A stretch of 64,000 nucleotides of DNA, from positions 71,366,801-71,430,800 of the forward strand of contig NC_067477.1 of NCBI RefSeq assembly GCF_947179515.1. Direction: 5' to 3'. The DNA is from Apodemus sylvaticus. Taxonomy: Eukaryota; Chordata; Mammalia; Rodentia; Muridae. The notes under the pieces are model-generated. The model had not been told where the DNA came from. It worked only from the letters and a program-made list of their open reading frames with translations, and searched no databases. Below, in pieces: positions 1 through 11,605 of the stretch. The position numbers and the translations under genes are program-made. How positions within the stretch are numbered: position 1 is the stretch's first letter; every line of letters begins with the position of its first letter.

Positions 1-1099
1 TTTATCACCCCGACAGTTATCGGGCTTCAGTTCTTGTTTGATCTTCTAAGGTTCCCCCCCACCCTGCCCCCAGCCCTGCCACACCCTATAGCCTCTGAGC
101 GTGTACATGAAGCATCTTCCAACTGCCCTGGCCAGTGGGACCCAGCCACACAATACCTTGCTCTAGAGATCTCTGCTAAGCTTCCCTCCCTCCAGTCCAG
201 CTCCGTGCGGAACCAGCCTGGCTAACCCACGGGAGGAGTGGAGAGGGCAGCACTTCTTAGGGAAGGCGAGAGATTAGTTTGCCTGCACGGCAACAGTAGC
301 TACCCAGAGAGCAAAGGGCTCATTGTTCACTTTACCAACCTCATTCCTAATAAATATCCAACTAAAAGGCAGCTGACCTCTGTGAAAATCTGTTCCCTAA
401 AAATTATCTTGTACTCTGCATGTTAATGTTGGCTTTGAAGTTAAGCGAAACAGTTGAAAGTGCAATCTTTTGTTTTCCAGCCACGTCGGAGATGCTAGCT
501 AATGATGTGGTCAAGTCTGAAAATAGAACTTGTTTGGCTAGTAAAAACCATTTGGGGGAAAAAAAGAAAACTTTCAGCTACATAAATTAACATTTCGATT
601 TGAGCTTAAAAGTAGTTCATGTCTCTGTTCTGGAAGGCCTCTCAGCAGGAGCATGTGAGTAGACAGCCATTAAGACCACACGCCCAGTGGCCTCTCCTAG
701 CACATCCTTAAAAACATGAAGAGAATAGCTTCATTGTCACAGGCAAGCAGGTCAGCTCTGCTCTTGCTTCGGGGCTGGTGATTTCAGTGCTTTAGACATT
801 GTTTCCCGGCATCGTAGAATCTATGCTCCAGTGAATACGCTGATCTGAGAAGGGACTGTGCTCAGGAGGAACCAGAAACAAGGCAGGCAGTTAGTGCCCC
901 GCCCCTTATCCACCCTGGGATGGATGCATTTAGGAGATACTGTTGTATGAAATTCATGTTTTTAGTGTCTGGTCCAATGATTTGTGCCTCTGGTAGGCCT
1001 CTCTATTTTTCTCTGTCATTTCATCGTTTTAAGGTTTTGTTCCCTTCTTCTTGTATCAAGCATGTTTGTTACCTGAGATGAAAATTAGGCACTATTCTG
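1..1099. other. No recognisable feature
   Basis: I see no exon-like ORF with splice borders and no clear repeat here, only a short C-run near 54-61. Small ORFs are unremarkable in length and composition. Confidence 0.5.
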
Positions 1100-1574
1100 G
1101 GAGAGCCTGCCATTTTTTCCTCACATTTTTTTTAATTGAATATATTCTTCATTTCAAATGTTCTACCCTTCCCAATTTCCATCCTCCCAGAAAACCCCCA
1201 ACCCATCCTCCCCACTACCTCCAAGAAGATGCCCCTCTACCCAACCTACTCCCACCTACCCCACCTCAATTTCCCCACGCTGGGGCATCTATCGAGCCTT
1301 CATAGAACCAAGGACCTTTCCTCCCACTGGTGCCCGACAAGGCATTCCTCTGCCACACTTTTGGCTGGAACCATGTGTACCCCTTGGTTGACAGCTTAGT
1401 CCCTGGGATCCCTGCGGGGTCTGGTTGACTGACATCGTCGTTCTTCCCATGGGGCTGCAAACCCTTTCAGCTCCTCCAGTCCTCCCTCCAGCTCCTCCAC
1501 TGGGGACCCTGCGCTCAGTCCAATGGTTGGCTGCTAACATCTGCCTCCGTGTCTATAAGGAGAGCCTGCCATTT
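1100..1574 (-). mobile_element. 5'-truncated L1 3' end with 16-bp target-site duplication
   Basis: An L1 3'-UTR segment lies in minus orientation, so the plus strand starts with a T-run (the poly-A tail) followed by the pyrimidine-rich CCTTCCC/CCCCA text typical of rodent L1 3' ends. The 16-base string GGAGAGCCTGCCATTT occurs at 1100-1115 and again, identical, at 1559-1574, so the insertion body is 1116-1558. A perfect duplication indicates a fairly young insertion. The short ORFs on both strands inside it are incidental. Confidence 0.88.
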
Positions 1575-1825
1575 AATGATACCCTGTGGCTTACAGAGTT
1601 GATATGAGGTCTGCTTTATCATTTATATTCCTTGACAGGCATTTTATGCTGGGAACTGAAGTGACAGAGACTTCAGGATCATATGTGAATAGTCTCTTAC
1701 CTGAGGAAATATTTCTCCTAAATAAAGTTTTAAAAAATTTAAGGTCTCCCTAATACCATAGTAAATCAGAGTTGAAGCACAGGGGGCACTGAGATTTTCG
1801 TAGCCTCCTAGTTGTCTGGGTGCCA

Positions 1826-1907
1826 GGCATGGCTAGGGTGCAGCTCAGTGGTAGAAGACTTGCCTAGAGTCTACAGTACCTTGGGTCTCATTCCCACCCC
1901 CTACCCA
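1826..1907 (+). mobile_element. ID-like SINE fragment
   Basis: The segment contains the ID/BC1-type core CAGCTCAGTGGTAGAAGACT followed by TTGCCTAGAG, the diverged tRNA-Ala-derived Pol III A-box region found in ID and ID-B1 (B4) SINEs. It is old, with several mismatches, and has no clear tail. Confidence 0.65.
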
Positions 1908-2139
1908 AAGGGGGAAAATTGCCAGGTATGAAAAATTACAAGCATAATAGTCAAAACCAACAACTGTTCCCCGGGCTAATCTTGTTAAGTTAGAGGACAG
2001 TAATGTCTCTGATGGCAGACCCTGAAGATGCTGCGGTGCCTGAAGAAGAGGCCAGATCACTGCTGCTTTGAATACAGATTTGTCCACAGATGTAATCTAG
2101 AACTAACAAAGGTATCACAATTATCTCAAGAAAGAGATG

Positions 2140-2450
2140 GTGAGACTATTTCTAGTTTCTGGAAGTTGTAGTTTCTATCGCTGTCAGTATCCAGTTTTAT
2201 GCCATTATGGTCCAACATAATGCAAGAAATGTTTTCAGTTTTGTATACTTGTTGAGACTTTCTTTGTATACTGATAGGTGGTCAACTTTAGGGAAAGTTC
2301 AACAGACTGCTAAAAAGAACGTGCATGCCTCAGTGTCTGGGTGGCATGTTCTGTAGGTACGTTAAATCCATTTGATTTTGGATGTCATTTAACTCTAGGA
2401 TTTCTCTGTTTAGTTTTTGTCTATTTGGATCTTGTTGTTGTTGTTTAATG
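2140..2450 (-). mobile_element. Old L1 ORF2 fragment, antisense
   Basis: The plus strand matches the complement of L1 ORF2 reverse-transcriptase region text (for example the stretches around 2195-2290 and 2335-2410). It is degraded with stops and is only a few hundred bases long. Confidence 0.6.
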
Positions 2451-4009
2451 GAATGACTACAGGCCTGTGAAAGTTCAAGACAGATGGTATCACAGCGTGG
2501 AGAGGGAGGAGGCACGGAGTCCCACTTCTGGCTAAGGAGCTGCGGGCAGCCGATGGCTGCTTGGCAAGGGGGAGTAAGTTTTCTTTAAGGCTGCTGTCCT
2601 GGCAGTTTGACCATGCTCTAGCGAAGCCCATCCAACTGAGTGGGCAGCACAGGGTTTTAAGAAAAACAGAGGGACACAAAGATGGGTGGGAAGCAGGGAG
2701 ATCTGGAAGGAGAGGTGAATATGACCAAAGTACACTGCATAAACTTCTTAAAGAACTAATAAAAAATGATAGGAAAGAGATTTAGGAAAAGATTTCAGCT
2801 ATTACTCATTTTTCAAACCTGTCCTTTTTCTGTCAAGTTTCTCGGAGTATTTAGTCAGACCAAACTGATGTCATGCTTATAACTAAGCTGACTGCAGAGA
2901 TGGAGGCTAAAGTACTGGGCTTGTGAGATTTCAGTCAGGAGCAGGAACACTGACAGAGCAGAGCTGCCATGGGGAAGCCACAGCACAGGGGCTCACCATG
3001 AGCCACGCTGCCTGCAACTGTCATTTGTTTCCTACTTTGGGCACCGGGTCTCAAGATCTCATTAGAAGAAGTAGACTTTCCTGAAGAATTTCATCCCAGC
3101 AGAACCTGGCTTGAATTGACTGTTGTTTCCTAGTGTAATCTTCCCATGGTTTTATGGTTGCTGGCTGAATGATCAGAATCTCCTCCAGACATTGAGGGAG
3201 TGGATGCTTCACTGTGAGGAGTCACAGGGACCCAGACATCAGGCACATTGCAGGCCCTGGAACAGTTTCGTTACCAGGACTCATAAGTCTGGAGAATAGT
3301 TCAGTCCTGGGCGGTCAATAAAGAGGCTTGGATTTGAGCGGTACACACTTTTCTTGTCTGTCTTCTCTTGAGCTGGGGATTCATTAAAACAAACTAATTC
3401 TCCTCTATCAGTGCACTCAGTCACACAGTCTCCTCTGCATAGCATTCTGTTTCACCTAATACAAAATACCTCTTTCTTTCTGTGTGCCTTGTCTTCACAC
3501 TCCTTTAAAGAAAGGACTTACTGGTTCAGGTACCCGACAGAGGGTTCCCCCTTCATGGGTTTCCCCTTAAACTAAAATTGCCCAGCCTCAGTTCATAGAT
3601 GCTATTCTAGTCTAGCCATTACCTGGCTAGACTGGTCTAAGACGCTGCTGGTCTGTGTACTGGGTGTTATCTGGGGGGATCCACAGGGCTCTGGCTTGTT
3701 CGGAGCAGCCAAAGAGTTGGAACTCTCCAAGGGGAAGCCAGAGCAAGGCGGGCTGCCAGGCCTCTTCCGCAGGATGCAGCAAGCAGCGAGGGGCCAAGGT
3801 GATATCCACCAAGCAGGAAGTGGTTGAGGTAGCCTTGAGCACCCAGCTGGCTAGCCCAGGTCGAGGTCCAGTGATGAATCCTCTTCCCTGGAGTGTTACA
3901 GCTCGGTAAGACAGACACTCTCAGAGATCTTTGGGGAAATAACTCATGCGCTTCATTCCTTGTGTACAGGACCTTATAAACATTTTGGGGTGAGCTGAGA
4001 TGTAAGGCA
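2451..4009. other. No recognisable feature
   Basis: I see no repeat family or exon that I can name. ORFs of 61-89 codons on both strands around 2410-2785 and 3627-3918 overlap each other and show no protein family. Confidence 0.45.
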
Positions 4010-4198
4010 GTTTTTTTTGTAAAGATTTATTTATTTTATGTATGTGAGCACACTATCACTGTCTTCAGGCACACCAGAAGAGGGCATCAGATCTCATTAC
4101 AGATGGTTGTGAGCCACTATGTGGTTGCTGAGAATTGAACTCAGGACCTCTGGAAGAGCAGATGGTGCTCTTAACTCCTGAGCTATCTCTCCAGCCCA
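4010..4198 (-). mobile_element. B2 SINE, nearly full length, antisense
   Basis: The plus strand reads the B2 complement. It starts with T-rich text and ATTTATTTATTTTATG, then CTTCAGGCACACCAGAAGAG, and ends with GAGCTATCTCTCCAGCCC, the complement of the tRNA-derived Pol III A-box head. It is well preserved. Confidence 0.93.
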
Positions 4199-5185
4199 AA
4201 GTGGATGTTTTCTAGTGTCTTGATCTGAGGTGTTAGGGATACCTCATCTGCATGTAGAAGGACTTCAGGTGTCCCTATATGACTGATTGTCACAGTCCTT
4301 TCAAGGGGTGTCATGGTCACGTGTTCCAGGACAGGAACCTGCTCAAGAGTACATTTAAATGCCTACCGTACTTAATTTTGAGAATTGCTGTGGTTCCTGA
4401 ATCCACTTGAGCTTACCAGGTTTTCTGTCTGGTGGCACAGTCCACTGCCTCACAAGACACTATGCATACAATGAAGTATGGTTAAAATGGCTTTCAAAAT
4501 ACTTGAGCACATAAACTGCCTAGCCCTGTTGTGGCCTCTGCAGATGTGTCCACTGTGAGTCATTTCTGGAATTACATGAGTCTCCAAAGGAAACACTGCA
4601 CAGGCAAAGGAAAGGTTGGGTTTGAGTTTCCCATGCTGACAGCCTCCTCCTAATGGGCTTTTCATGTGGAGGATGCTGGTGGACCCAGTTATTGTGTGCT
4701 TTCTGGGGAGTGTGTCCTTACACATACCCTGACACACTACCCAGGAGATGGTTTTCAGCTGTGAGTGAGAATGAGCCCCCTAAAGGAGGTCACTGCCTTT
4801 GTATGCTCGCCCACAGTTCTCAGAGCCCCTGCTTTCTGATGGCTGCTTGTGAGCATTTTCTTCAAGACAGACTTCCCTCAGCAAAATGATGAGAAGAAGC
4901 AGTGTTGGACGTCTGCTTTGCTTGAGCAGAGAGAACATGGGAAATTCCGTGCTTTCTCAGAGTCAGGTCCAGCTACCCAAGAATAGCTCAGGCTTATAAA
5001 TCTGACTCTTAGGGGGTTGTTATGGGCAAAGCCTGTTGGTAGAGGTGTCACAGGGGACTGGGTGGTTGGACTGAGCCACTTGTTGAGAAGCTGAACTCCT
5101 GAGTTTCCAATAATCCTGTTTCCAGAAGCTTTTATCTAAGAGGGCAGCATCTACGGAACTGCTTTAAAGATTTGCTTATTAACCT
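4199..5185. other. No recognisable feature
   Basis: Apparently single-copy sequence with no exon signature. ORFs of 78-95 codons on opposite strands overlap near 4650-4740 and look like chance. Confidence 0.45.
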
Positions 5186-5199
5186 ATTCCCCTTTTCTT

Positions 5200-5320
5200 T
5201 TCTTTTCCTTCCTTCCTTCCTTCCTTCCTTCCTTCCTTCCTTCCTTCCTTCCTTCCTTCCTTCCTTCCTTCCTTCTTTTCTGTCTGTCTTTTTTTCTTTC
5301 TTTTCTTTCTTTCTTTTTTG
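5200..5320. repeat. (TTCC)n microsatellite and T/C tract
   Basis: About 70 bases of uninterrupted CCTT repeats (5206-5276) run into TCTG and TTTC text. The tract adjoins the tail side of the antisense B1 that follows, so it probably grew from the B1 A-tail. An ORF here is only PSFL repeats and is not a gene. Confidence 0.95.
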
Positions 5321-5463
5321 GTTTTTTGAGACAGGGTTTCTCTGTGTAGCCCTGGCTGTTCTGGAACTCAGTCAGTAGACCAGGCTGGCCCTGAACTCAG
5401 AAATCCGCCTGCCTCTGCCTCCCAAGTGCTGGGATTAAAGGCGTGGATCACCACACCTGGCCC
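5314..5463 (-). mobile_element. B1 SINE, full length, antisense
   Basis: The plus strand carries the B1 complement from GAGACAGGGTTTCTCTGTGT through AGTGCTGGGATTAAAGGCGT to the CACCTGGCC end. It is only lightly diverged. Confidence 0.95.
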
Positions 5464-5781
5464 CTTTTCTTTTTAAAAATACAATAACTTCATCGAAGTT
5501 TTTGAAAAGAAGACATGAAGTCCAGGCCAGGCAACCTGAGGCCATCTTGAATGACAAGGCAAGTCAGTATCTGTCTGTCTGTCTGTCTGTCTGACTTTCT
5601 AAAGTCCCTAAATACAATGATGGGTCAAAGGGCAGAATGCTGTGGGTCTCCAATGAACATACAGGGACATTTGACTGGAAGAAAAATTAACCTGGAATAG
5701 TCAAGGCTTGGTTTGCATCTTGGTTTGCATCTCCCTGAGCAGAATCTCTACAGTGAATCTACCAGCCCATGGCTTCCAGTT
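5464..5781. repeat. Short (CTGT)n tract in otherwise unassigned sequence
   Basis: A (CTGT)n tract occupies about 5567-5593. I see nothing else in this interval. Confidence 0.7.
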
Positions 5782-6118
5782 TCCTTTCTGTTGCTGCAAT
5801 AAAAACACTGTGACAAAAGCAAACTAGAGAAGGAAAGTGTTTCAGTTTTATCATTACATCTCTCATAGAGGAAAGTCAGGGCAGGAACTGATGCAGAAAC
5901 CACAGAGGGATACTCCTTTTGGTTGTTCCTGGTTAATCCTTAGGTGGCTTCTTTACTGGTTCAGGCCCTGTCTAGGGAATGGTGCCGCTCACTGTGGGCT
6001 GGGCCTTCCGATGTCAATGAACCACCAGACACGCCCATGCGCAATCTGCCCTGGGTGATCGATCCTTCAACTGAGACTATGTCTCAGATGACCAGGCTGT
6101 GCCAAGTTGACAGTTAAA
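5782..6118 (+). mobile_element. MT-like rodent LTR (ERVL-MaLR type), copy 1
   Basis: The segment holds the recurring rodent LTR text: a TTCTGTTGCTGCAATAAAA start, GGAAAGTCAGGGCAGGAACT in the middle and GTGCCAAGTTGACAGTTAAA at the end. Three related copies occur at 12145, 14690 and 37235, all in plus orientation. No internal retroviral genes are present. The subfamily name is uncertain from sequence reading alone. Confidence 0.7.
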
Positions 6119-7214
6119 ACTAACTAGAACACCCTGCTAATCTGAAAGGTGGGAGGGAAGCAAGCTTGAAGAGGTGGAGGAGAAGAAAGTATTAGTAAGA
6201 GGAGCGCTTGCCTGCCTGAGCAACAAAGGTCAAAGGTCCCTTTGATGTGGAAGCTTATTTTTACTTTTTGGGGAAAAAAAATGTTTTCAGTAGCTTCAGG
6301 TCCCTCTTGCCTTTGAATTGATTTCTCTCCAATCACAAGCAGTCCATTAGAAAGCCGTGCAGCAAGCGTCTGGAGCCAGAAGGTTGTCTCCAGGCTAGAT
6401 CCGGGCTGACCATTTTCCTGAACTTGGGGTGTTATGTGTCAGAGCTGATGAAGCTGAGTCCTGACCTCGCTGAACCTGGAGCATGTCCTGGTATATCAGG
6501 ATACAGAGTGGGCCAAGGCAGATGTGTGGAGTGTGGACATTGGCAGATGTGACCACAAGAGCAGCCAGGAAAAATGTGACAGCTGGCATGTGTTCCACAC
6601 GTAGACCACACGAGAGTGGTCACACCGTTTGCTGTGCCAGGAGGGAGGCAGAACAAGTCACTCACGACAACCGAGGAATGAGAAAATCGGCCGGCTTGTT
6701 TGCTCCCTTCCTGTAACTGCAGCGTGGGGACGACTTGGAATGCTTCCGGTACTCGGAGGTCTGAGTCACTGAGTTCACAGGGCTTCTGAAGGAGCCATAT
6801 CTTTCCACTGGAGTAGTATGGTACTCCACGGACCCTGCTGGCAGCATCTTGAGAGAGGTACAGTGTGGGACACAGAATCATGCCTAGCTGTCTGGACCAC
6901 AGGTGACACCTTGGTGGGCAATTTGAATAACAAGGACTGCAAAGTCTCTGGGGTTTTATAAAAGTCTTAGGCAGGAGTCTGACCACAGAGGGGTCAAAGA
7001 TGGCAGTGCCAAAGAATCTCCTGGTTCTTGGCAAGAACCCATTCCAAGGGAGCTTTCTTATATCATGTCTATACCTCTGCTGTGGGTGGGTAGCAGTATT
7101 CTTCCCTCATTGTATTGGTGTGTGCGGCACAGGATGTAAGGACAGCAGTGAATAGGCACTGAACTTTAAATATGGGACCTAGCATAATGCATGAGGGAGT
7201 GTTCCAATCCACAC
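6119..7214. other. Unassigned sequence with one 200-codon minus-strand ORF
   Basis: No repeat family or splice structure is recognised. The minus strand has an open frame of 200 codons from ATG at 7034 to 6432. It is Cys-, Ser- and Pro-rich, has no recognisable domain, transmembrane segment or signal peptide, and lacks a poly-A signature next to it. I regard it as most likely a chance ORF. Confidence 0.4.
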
Positions 7215-7365
7215 ACATCTAGCAGGATGGGTATGCATTTCCTCCCTTTTAGGAATAAGGAGATTAAAGCTTACTGAGGGTAAGTAGCTTTCTCAAGGCA
7301 ATACAGCTAACAGGACCTGAGGCTGGACTTGAATTCAGGCAGCCTGTTTTCAGATGCCTGGCTAG
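7215..7365 (+). mobile_element. MIR SINE, sense
   Basis: The stretch follows the MIR core in order: a CTCCCTTTTAGGAATAAGGA segment, AAAGCTTACTGAGGGTAAGT, CAAGGCAATACAGCTAACAG, then GACTTGAATTCAGGCAGCCT. It is an ancient mammalian SINE and strongly diverged. Confidence 0.8.
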
Positions 7366-8071
7366 GGATTAACTGGGGTGAGGGGGGTCATGTTGGGGCT
7401 TAAACTCAAGGCTTTATGAAGGCTAGGCAATCCATGGTTTGTGTTTTTTTTTCCACTAATGGCAATGAACAGCAGAATTAGCTGTCTCCCAGCTGTGTTG
7501 TGGCAAATCCACTGTTGATTTTAATTTTATTTTTGTGTCTCTCTCCCTCATACCTGTCGTGGTATTTTCTAACCTTGATTTTTATCCAAAAATGCTGAAA
7601 CCTTGCAAAGTGACAGAAATAGGTTATAGATCAAATGATTTTTTTTTGGTACCTTGAAGTCAAGAACGCTAGAGAATGAGGTCAAGGAGAGAGTCGATGG
7701 CAATGCTAAGTGCTTCAGAGAGGCCAAGGTAAGCTTGTCAGCGGCCATCAGAGTCACAGCTCAAGCTAGTGTGCAGAAGTTGCTTTCCCATACGCAACCA
7801 TGTGCCCCTGATGCCCTGTCCCCTTTCTAGGAAGCAAACAATATTACCAACTAGCACACACACACACAAATACATTATATTTAGTGCTCTACACCTCTCC
7901 TCTACACTAACCCTGTATCTATAGTCATGTAGACTAGGATGTCTGTAAGCTTCTCTTGTGAGCCCTTTCTGCCTGAGAGACTCTTATGTGCTCTCCCCCA
8001 AAGTATGTTGTAGAAATCCATCATTTACTAATGATCAACCATGAAGAAATTTATTTTAAACTAATTCCTAG
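7366..8071. other. No recognisable feature
   Basis: Only short homopolymer runs are seen (T-runs near 7446 and 7641) and a short (CA)n near 7857-7868. Confidence 0.45.
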
Positions 8072-8133
8072 TTATATATATATATACATATATATATATA
8101 TGTATATATATATGTATATATATATATATATAG
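8072..8133. repeat. (TA)n microsatellite with CATA/GTATA interruptions
   Basis: About 60 bases of alternating T and A with a few C and G interruptions placed almost symmetrically, so the tract can form a cruciform. ORF text such as YIYIYIYM derives from it. Confidence 0.95.
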
Positions 8134-8384
8134 AATTTTACCATTTTAAAATGCAAATATGCATACTAATGAGATGGAAGCATATTTGTTTTATACAAAT
8201 AATTAAATCTTAACTGAGTATTTCATTCTATAGACCAGTCAGTATCAATATTTTGATTTTATAGTTTCCAATGCTCAAAGTCATGACACTTTGCATAAAT
8301 ATGAAGTATAGAATGGAAGCAGTACTTTTAGGACCATTTTATAAATTGTTGAGAATTCTATCTTAATCCCAAATTCATTCTGTG

Positions 8385-9375
8385 ATTTATTTTAAAAAAA
8401 TTATTCTTTTCTAATATAACACATCCCAACCACAGTTTTCCTTCCCTCTATTCCTCCCAATTTCCCTCTCCTCCAGATCCATTCATCCTCCATTTCCCTT
8501 CAGAAAAGAGTAGGCCTTCCAGGGATATTAACTGAATACATCATAACAATATACAGTAAGGCACAAACCCTTATATCAAGACTGGGCAAAGCAACCCAGT
8601 AGGAGGAAAAGGGTCCCAAGAGCAGGCAAAAAAGTCAGAGACACCCCCACTCCCAGTGTAAGGAGTCCCACAAAATCACCAAGTCAACAACCGTAGCATC
8701 CATGCAGAGGACCTAGTGCAGACCCACGCAGGCTCTGTGATTGCCGCTTCAACCTCAATGAACCCCTGTGAGCCCTGCTCAGAAGATTCTGTGGGCCATG
8801 TTCTCCTGGGTGTCCTTGACCTCTCTAGTTCCTACAATTCTTCTTTTCCTTCTTCTGTGGGGTTCTTGGAGCTCAAAGGGGAGGGACCCAGTGGAAACCT
8901 CTAACTTGGGCTCTCTCTCTCTCTCTCTCCACCTAATGTTTGACTGTGTGTCTCTGCATTGCTCCCATCATCTGCCAGAGGGAGCCTCTCAGGTGACAGA
9001 CAGTTGGGCTAGCACCAATCTGTGAGTATAGCAGAGTATAGCGGAATATCATTAGGAACCATGTTATTGATTGTTTTCTATCCTGGGTCTCTGGGCTACC
9101 CAGCCTCCAGTTCCTGGCCTTCCAGGCAGTGTTAGGTATGGCTTCCTCTCATGGCATAGTCTTCAAATTAGACCAGTCATTGGATGGCCACTCCTATAAG
9201 TTCTTCACCTCCCCTTGTACATCTTTCAGGCAGGATAGATTATGGGTCAAAGGTTTTGTGGCTGTGTTGGTGTCCCACTCCCTCTACTAGAAGTTGCCTG
9301 GTTACTGAAGATGGCTGGTTCAGGCTCTGTCTTCTCCATTACTAGGAATCCCTGGTCCAAATTTATTCAGTAATT
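8385..9375 (-). mobile_element. L1 (Lx-type) 3' UTR, antisense
   Basis: The plus strand reads the complement of an old rodent L1 3' UTR: A/T tail text at 8390, CTTCCCTCTATTCCTCCCAA, AGAGTAGGCCTTCCAGGGAT, GGGCCATGTTCTCCTGGGTG and CTCTACTAGAAGTTGCCTGG. A short (CT)n lies at 8911-8929. Only the 3' part of the element is present. Confidence 0.75.
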
Positions 9376-10100
9376 TTTTTTGTTGTTGTTGTTTAGATGA
9401 AGCTTAAGTCAGCAACTCTGTGAACTACCTTTTAGACCAAATACTTTAACACAATCAAATCCAAAGCTATACCAACTCGTAATGTGCTGAGAGGCTACGT
9501 GATGGTAGGAAATACTGTCTTTGTTTCCCATCATTATGACACTATGCTCTATAAGAACAGGAAACTTTGAATGTATAGTAAAAACATGATGGTTAAGAAC
9601 ATACTGTAGTCTTGCGCCTGGCATTGGTGGTGTTTGGCATGATGGTGTACAGTGCAGTGCACACATGCTGAGTGCATTGTGGGCTGCCATCCGGCAAACA
9701 TTGCTAATCATACCTCAGATTCATCATGCATTTGGTTACAAATTAATTTTTGTGCATTCTGTGGCTAAATTTTTCACGATCTCCATACTCAGTTGGAGTA
9801 TGGAGCCACAGCTGTAGTTTAAGAAGTTGCAATGAAACCTTAACAGAACGGTATAGCAAAGAGGCTCACCATTGCCTTTGGTGCTGGCATAGGATTCCAC
9901 AGTCTGGTCATATGACGATTGAGGTAATAATGGCTTGTCTTGAGCTGATACAACAAAAGCACTTCTATCCTGGGGAGAAACTGGATGAGGCTGACACAGC
10001 TCCACTCAGGAGAGTTAGGATGAAGAAACTTGCTGAGGTGCTAAGAACTAAGCACCCACTTTGGGTACCTCTAGTCCTTACAGAAAATGTCTAATGGACA
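9376..10100 (-). other. Unassigned segment, possibly an old retrocopy
   Basis: On the minus strand the segment ends at about 9380 in an A-rich tail (AACAACAACAACAAAAAAAA on that strand) and contains two consecutive open frames of 89 codons (10005-9736) and 100 codons (9711-9409). I recognise no protein family in either and found no matching flanking duplication. The A-rich end and intron-less appearance suggest a retrocopy of some 3' UTR, but this is inference. Confidence 0.3.
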
Positions 10101-10941
10101 AACAGACGGCAGGCAAAGGCAATCGGAGCCACACCCCTCATTTTGACTTTGCTTCAAAGAGACTTTGTGCTTGTCTGCATCTATCCATCATCTAGCCAGC
10201 CAGTCGTCCAAGTTAGCATTTACTAAACCTCTCTCCATTTGGGATACTCTGGGAGCTAGAGCTACAGAGACAGAAAAACAGATTTATAACTTCCCAAGCA
10301 TTGGGTCCAGTACCATACATGACATACGAGGAAGTAAGCCGTGTTCAGAAATGGAGTTTCTAAGGCATAACAGAGTTGCAGCTGTAAGGAGATGTTTGGC
10401 AATAATTTCTGTAAGGACCAGACCCCGCTGAGCCACCTCGGCTAACCGAGTCCTCAGGTGGAAGTGCCCTGGTAGGAGGAGAGCCTTAGTCACCCTGCTT
10501 TGTGTATCCAAATTTCTCGGTTCCGATGGAAGAGTCTAAGCTCAGGTTTTTTCTGTTCGAATGCCACTACTTTCTGGGGAACATTAGACAGGGACTGAAT
10601 TCTACACTTAAATGTAAAGCAGGAAAGACTTAATTTCTCTTCTCAGTGTTTTTATTGGGCTTAAATGAACTGACATGGAGAGGACATAACAGAGCCCATG
10701 AAAAATAAGAGAAGCATGTTGTTTTCCTCCGCCGCCTTTTGTCAGGCTGACCCACACAATTGATTACTGTGATTTTGAGTATATATTAATTAATAACAGG
10801 ATCAAGTTTAGAAGTCAGATTCCTGTGACTGGTTGGTATACTAAGAATGATACAGGGTCTTGCCTGTATTTTTCCTAGAACTGTCGGTAACTAATCAACA
10901 TGCATTTGTGTATAATTGTGTAATTAGAAAGTTAAAAGAAC
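10101..10941. other. No recognisable feature
   Basis: Apparently single-copy text with no exon signature. Opposite-strand ORFs near 10165-10511 overlap and look incidental. Confidence 0.45.
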
Positions 10942-11140
10942 TGGGGCTTGGGAGATTCCTTAGAGGTTAAGAGGTCTTGGTTGTTCTTGCAGAGAGCCTG
11001 GGTTTGGATCTCAGCACAGGGAATGAGATCTGTCACCCCAGTTCTAGATCAGAGTTCTCCTCTGACATTCCCAGGCTCCCACACACACATGTATACCCTC
11101 AGACACACAACCATACACATAAAATAAAGACACTTAAAAG
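10942..11140 (+). mobile_element. B3/B2-type SINE, sense
   Basis: The tRNA-like head GGGGCTTGGGAGATTCCTTA is followed by GTTAAGAGGTCTTGG and the later CACACACACATGTATACCCT tail with ATAAAATAAAG. It is diverged from B2 and closer to B3. Confidence 0.8.
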
Positions 11141-11379
11141 TTAATAGCACTAAATTAAAAATAGTTTAGCACTGTAACATATAAATGATTTAAGAGCACC
11201 AATTATTTTGAAAAAGGCTTATAAATAATTGGTCAGACATAAGTTTAAAAATCATTCTAGTATTTAACTTATGAGCACATTGTTGAGTGGTAGCTTTTAT
11301 TCTATGGCTATATCTTTTAAAAAAATATTCATTAAAAATTTTATATACTTACATGGCTATATCACCAGTGTCCATCTTG
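11141..11379. other. AT-rich unassigned sequence
   Basis: Very AT-rich, with short A-runs and no identifiable element. Confidence 0.5.
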
Positions 11380-11605
11380 GCAGGTTTTTTTAATTCAATA
11401 TATTATTTATTTACATTTCAAATGATTTCCCCTTTCCTGGATCCCCCATCCCCAAAAGTCCCATAAGCCCCTTCCCTCCCCCTATTCCCCAATCAACCCC
11501 TTCCCACTTCCCAGTCCTGGTATTCTCCTACACTGCTGCATTGAGCCCCCGGTCCTGGAAAGTCTCAATGCCTCCTGGCAATTTTGTGAAGGAGATTGGC
11601 AATGA
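11380..11605 (-). mobile_element. 5'-truncated L1 3' end, antisense
   Basis: The plus strand starts with a T-run, then TTATTTACATTTCAAATGAT, CCTCCCCCTATTCCCCAATC and CCTGGTATTCTCCTACACTG, the complement of a rodent L1 3' UTR and ORF2 end. A target duplication is not clear. Confidence 0.85.

Noticed and set aside
5172..5378. 68-codon ORF with PSFL repeats
   Set aside because: Translation of the (TTCC)n microsatellite and the adjacent antisense B1.
9750..10094. 114-codon plus-strand ORF
   Set aside because: No family signal, and it overlaps a minus-strand open frame of similar length. Nothing decides for either as coding.
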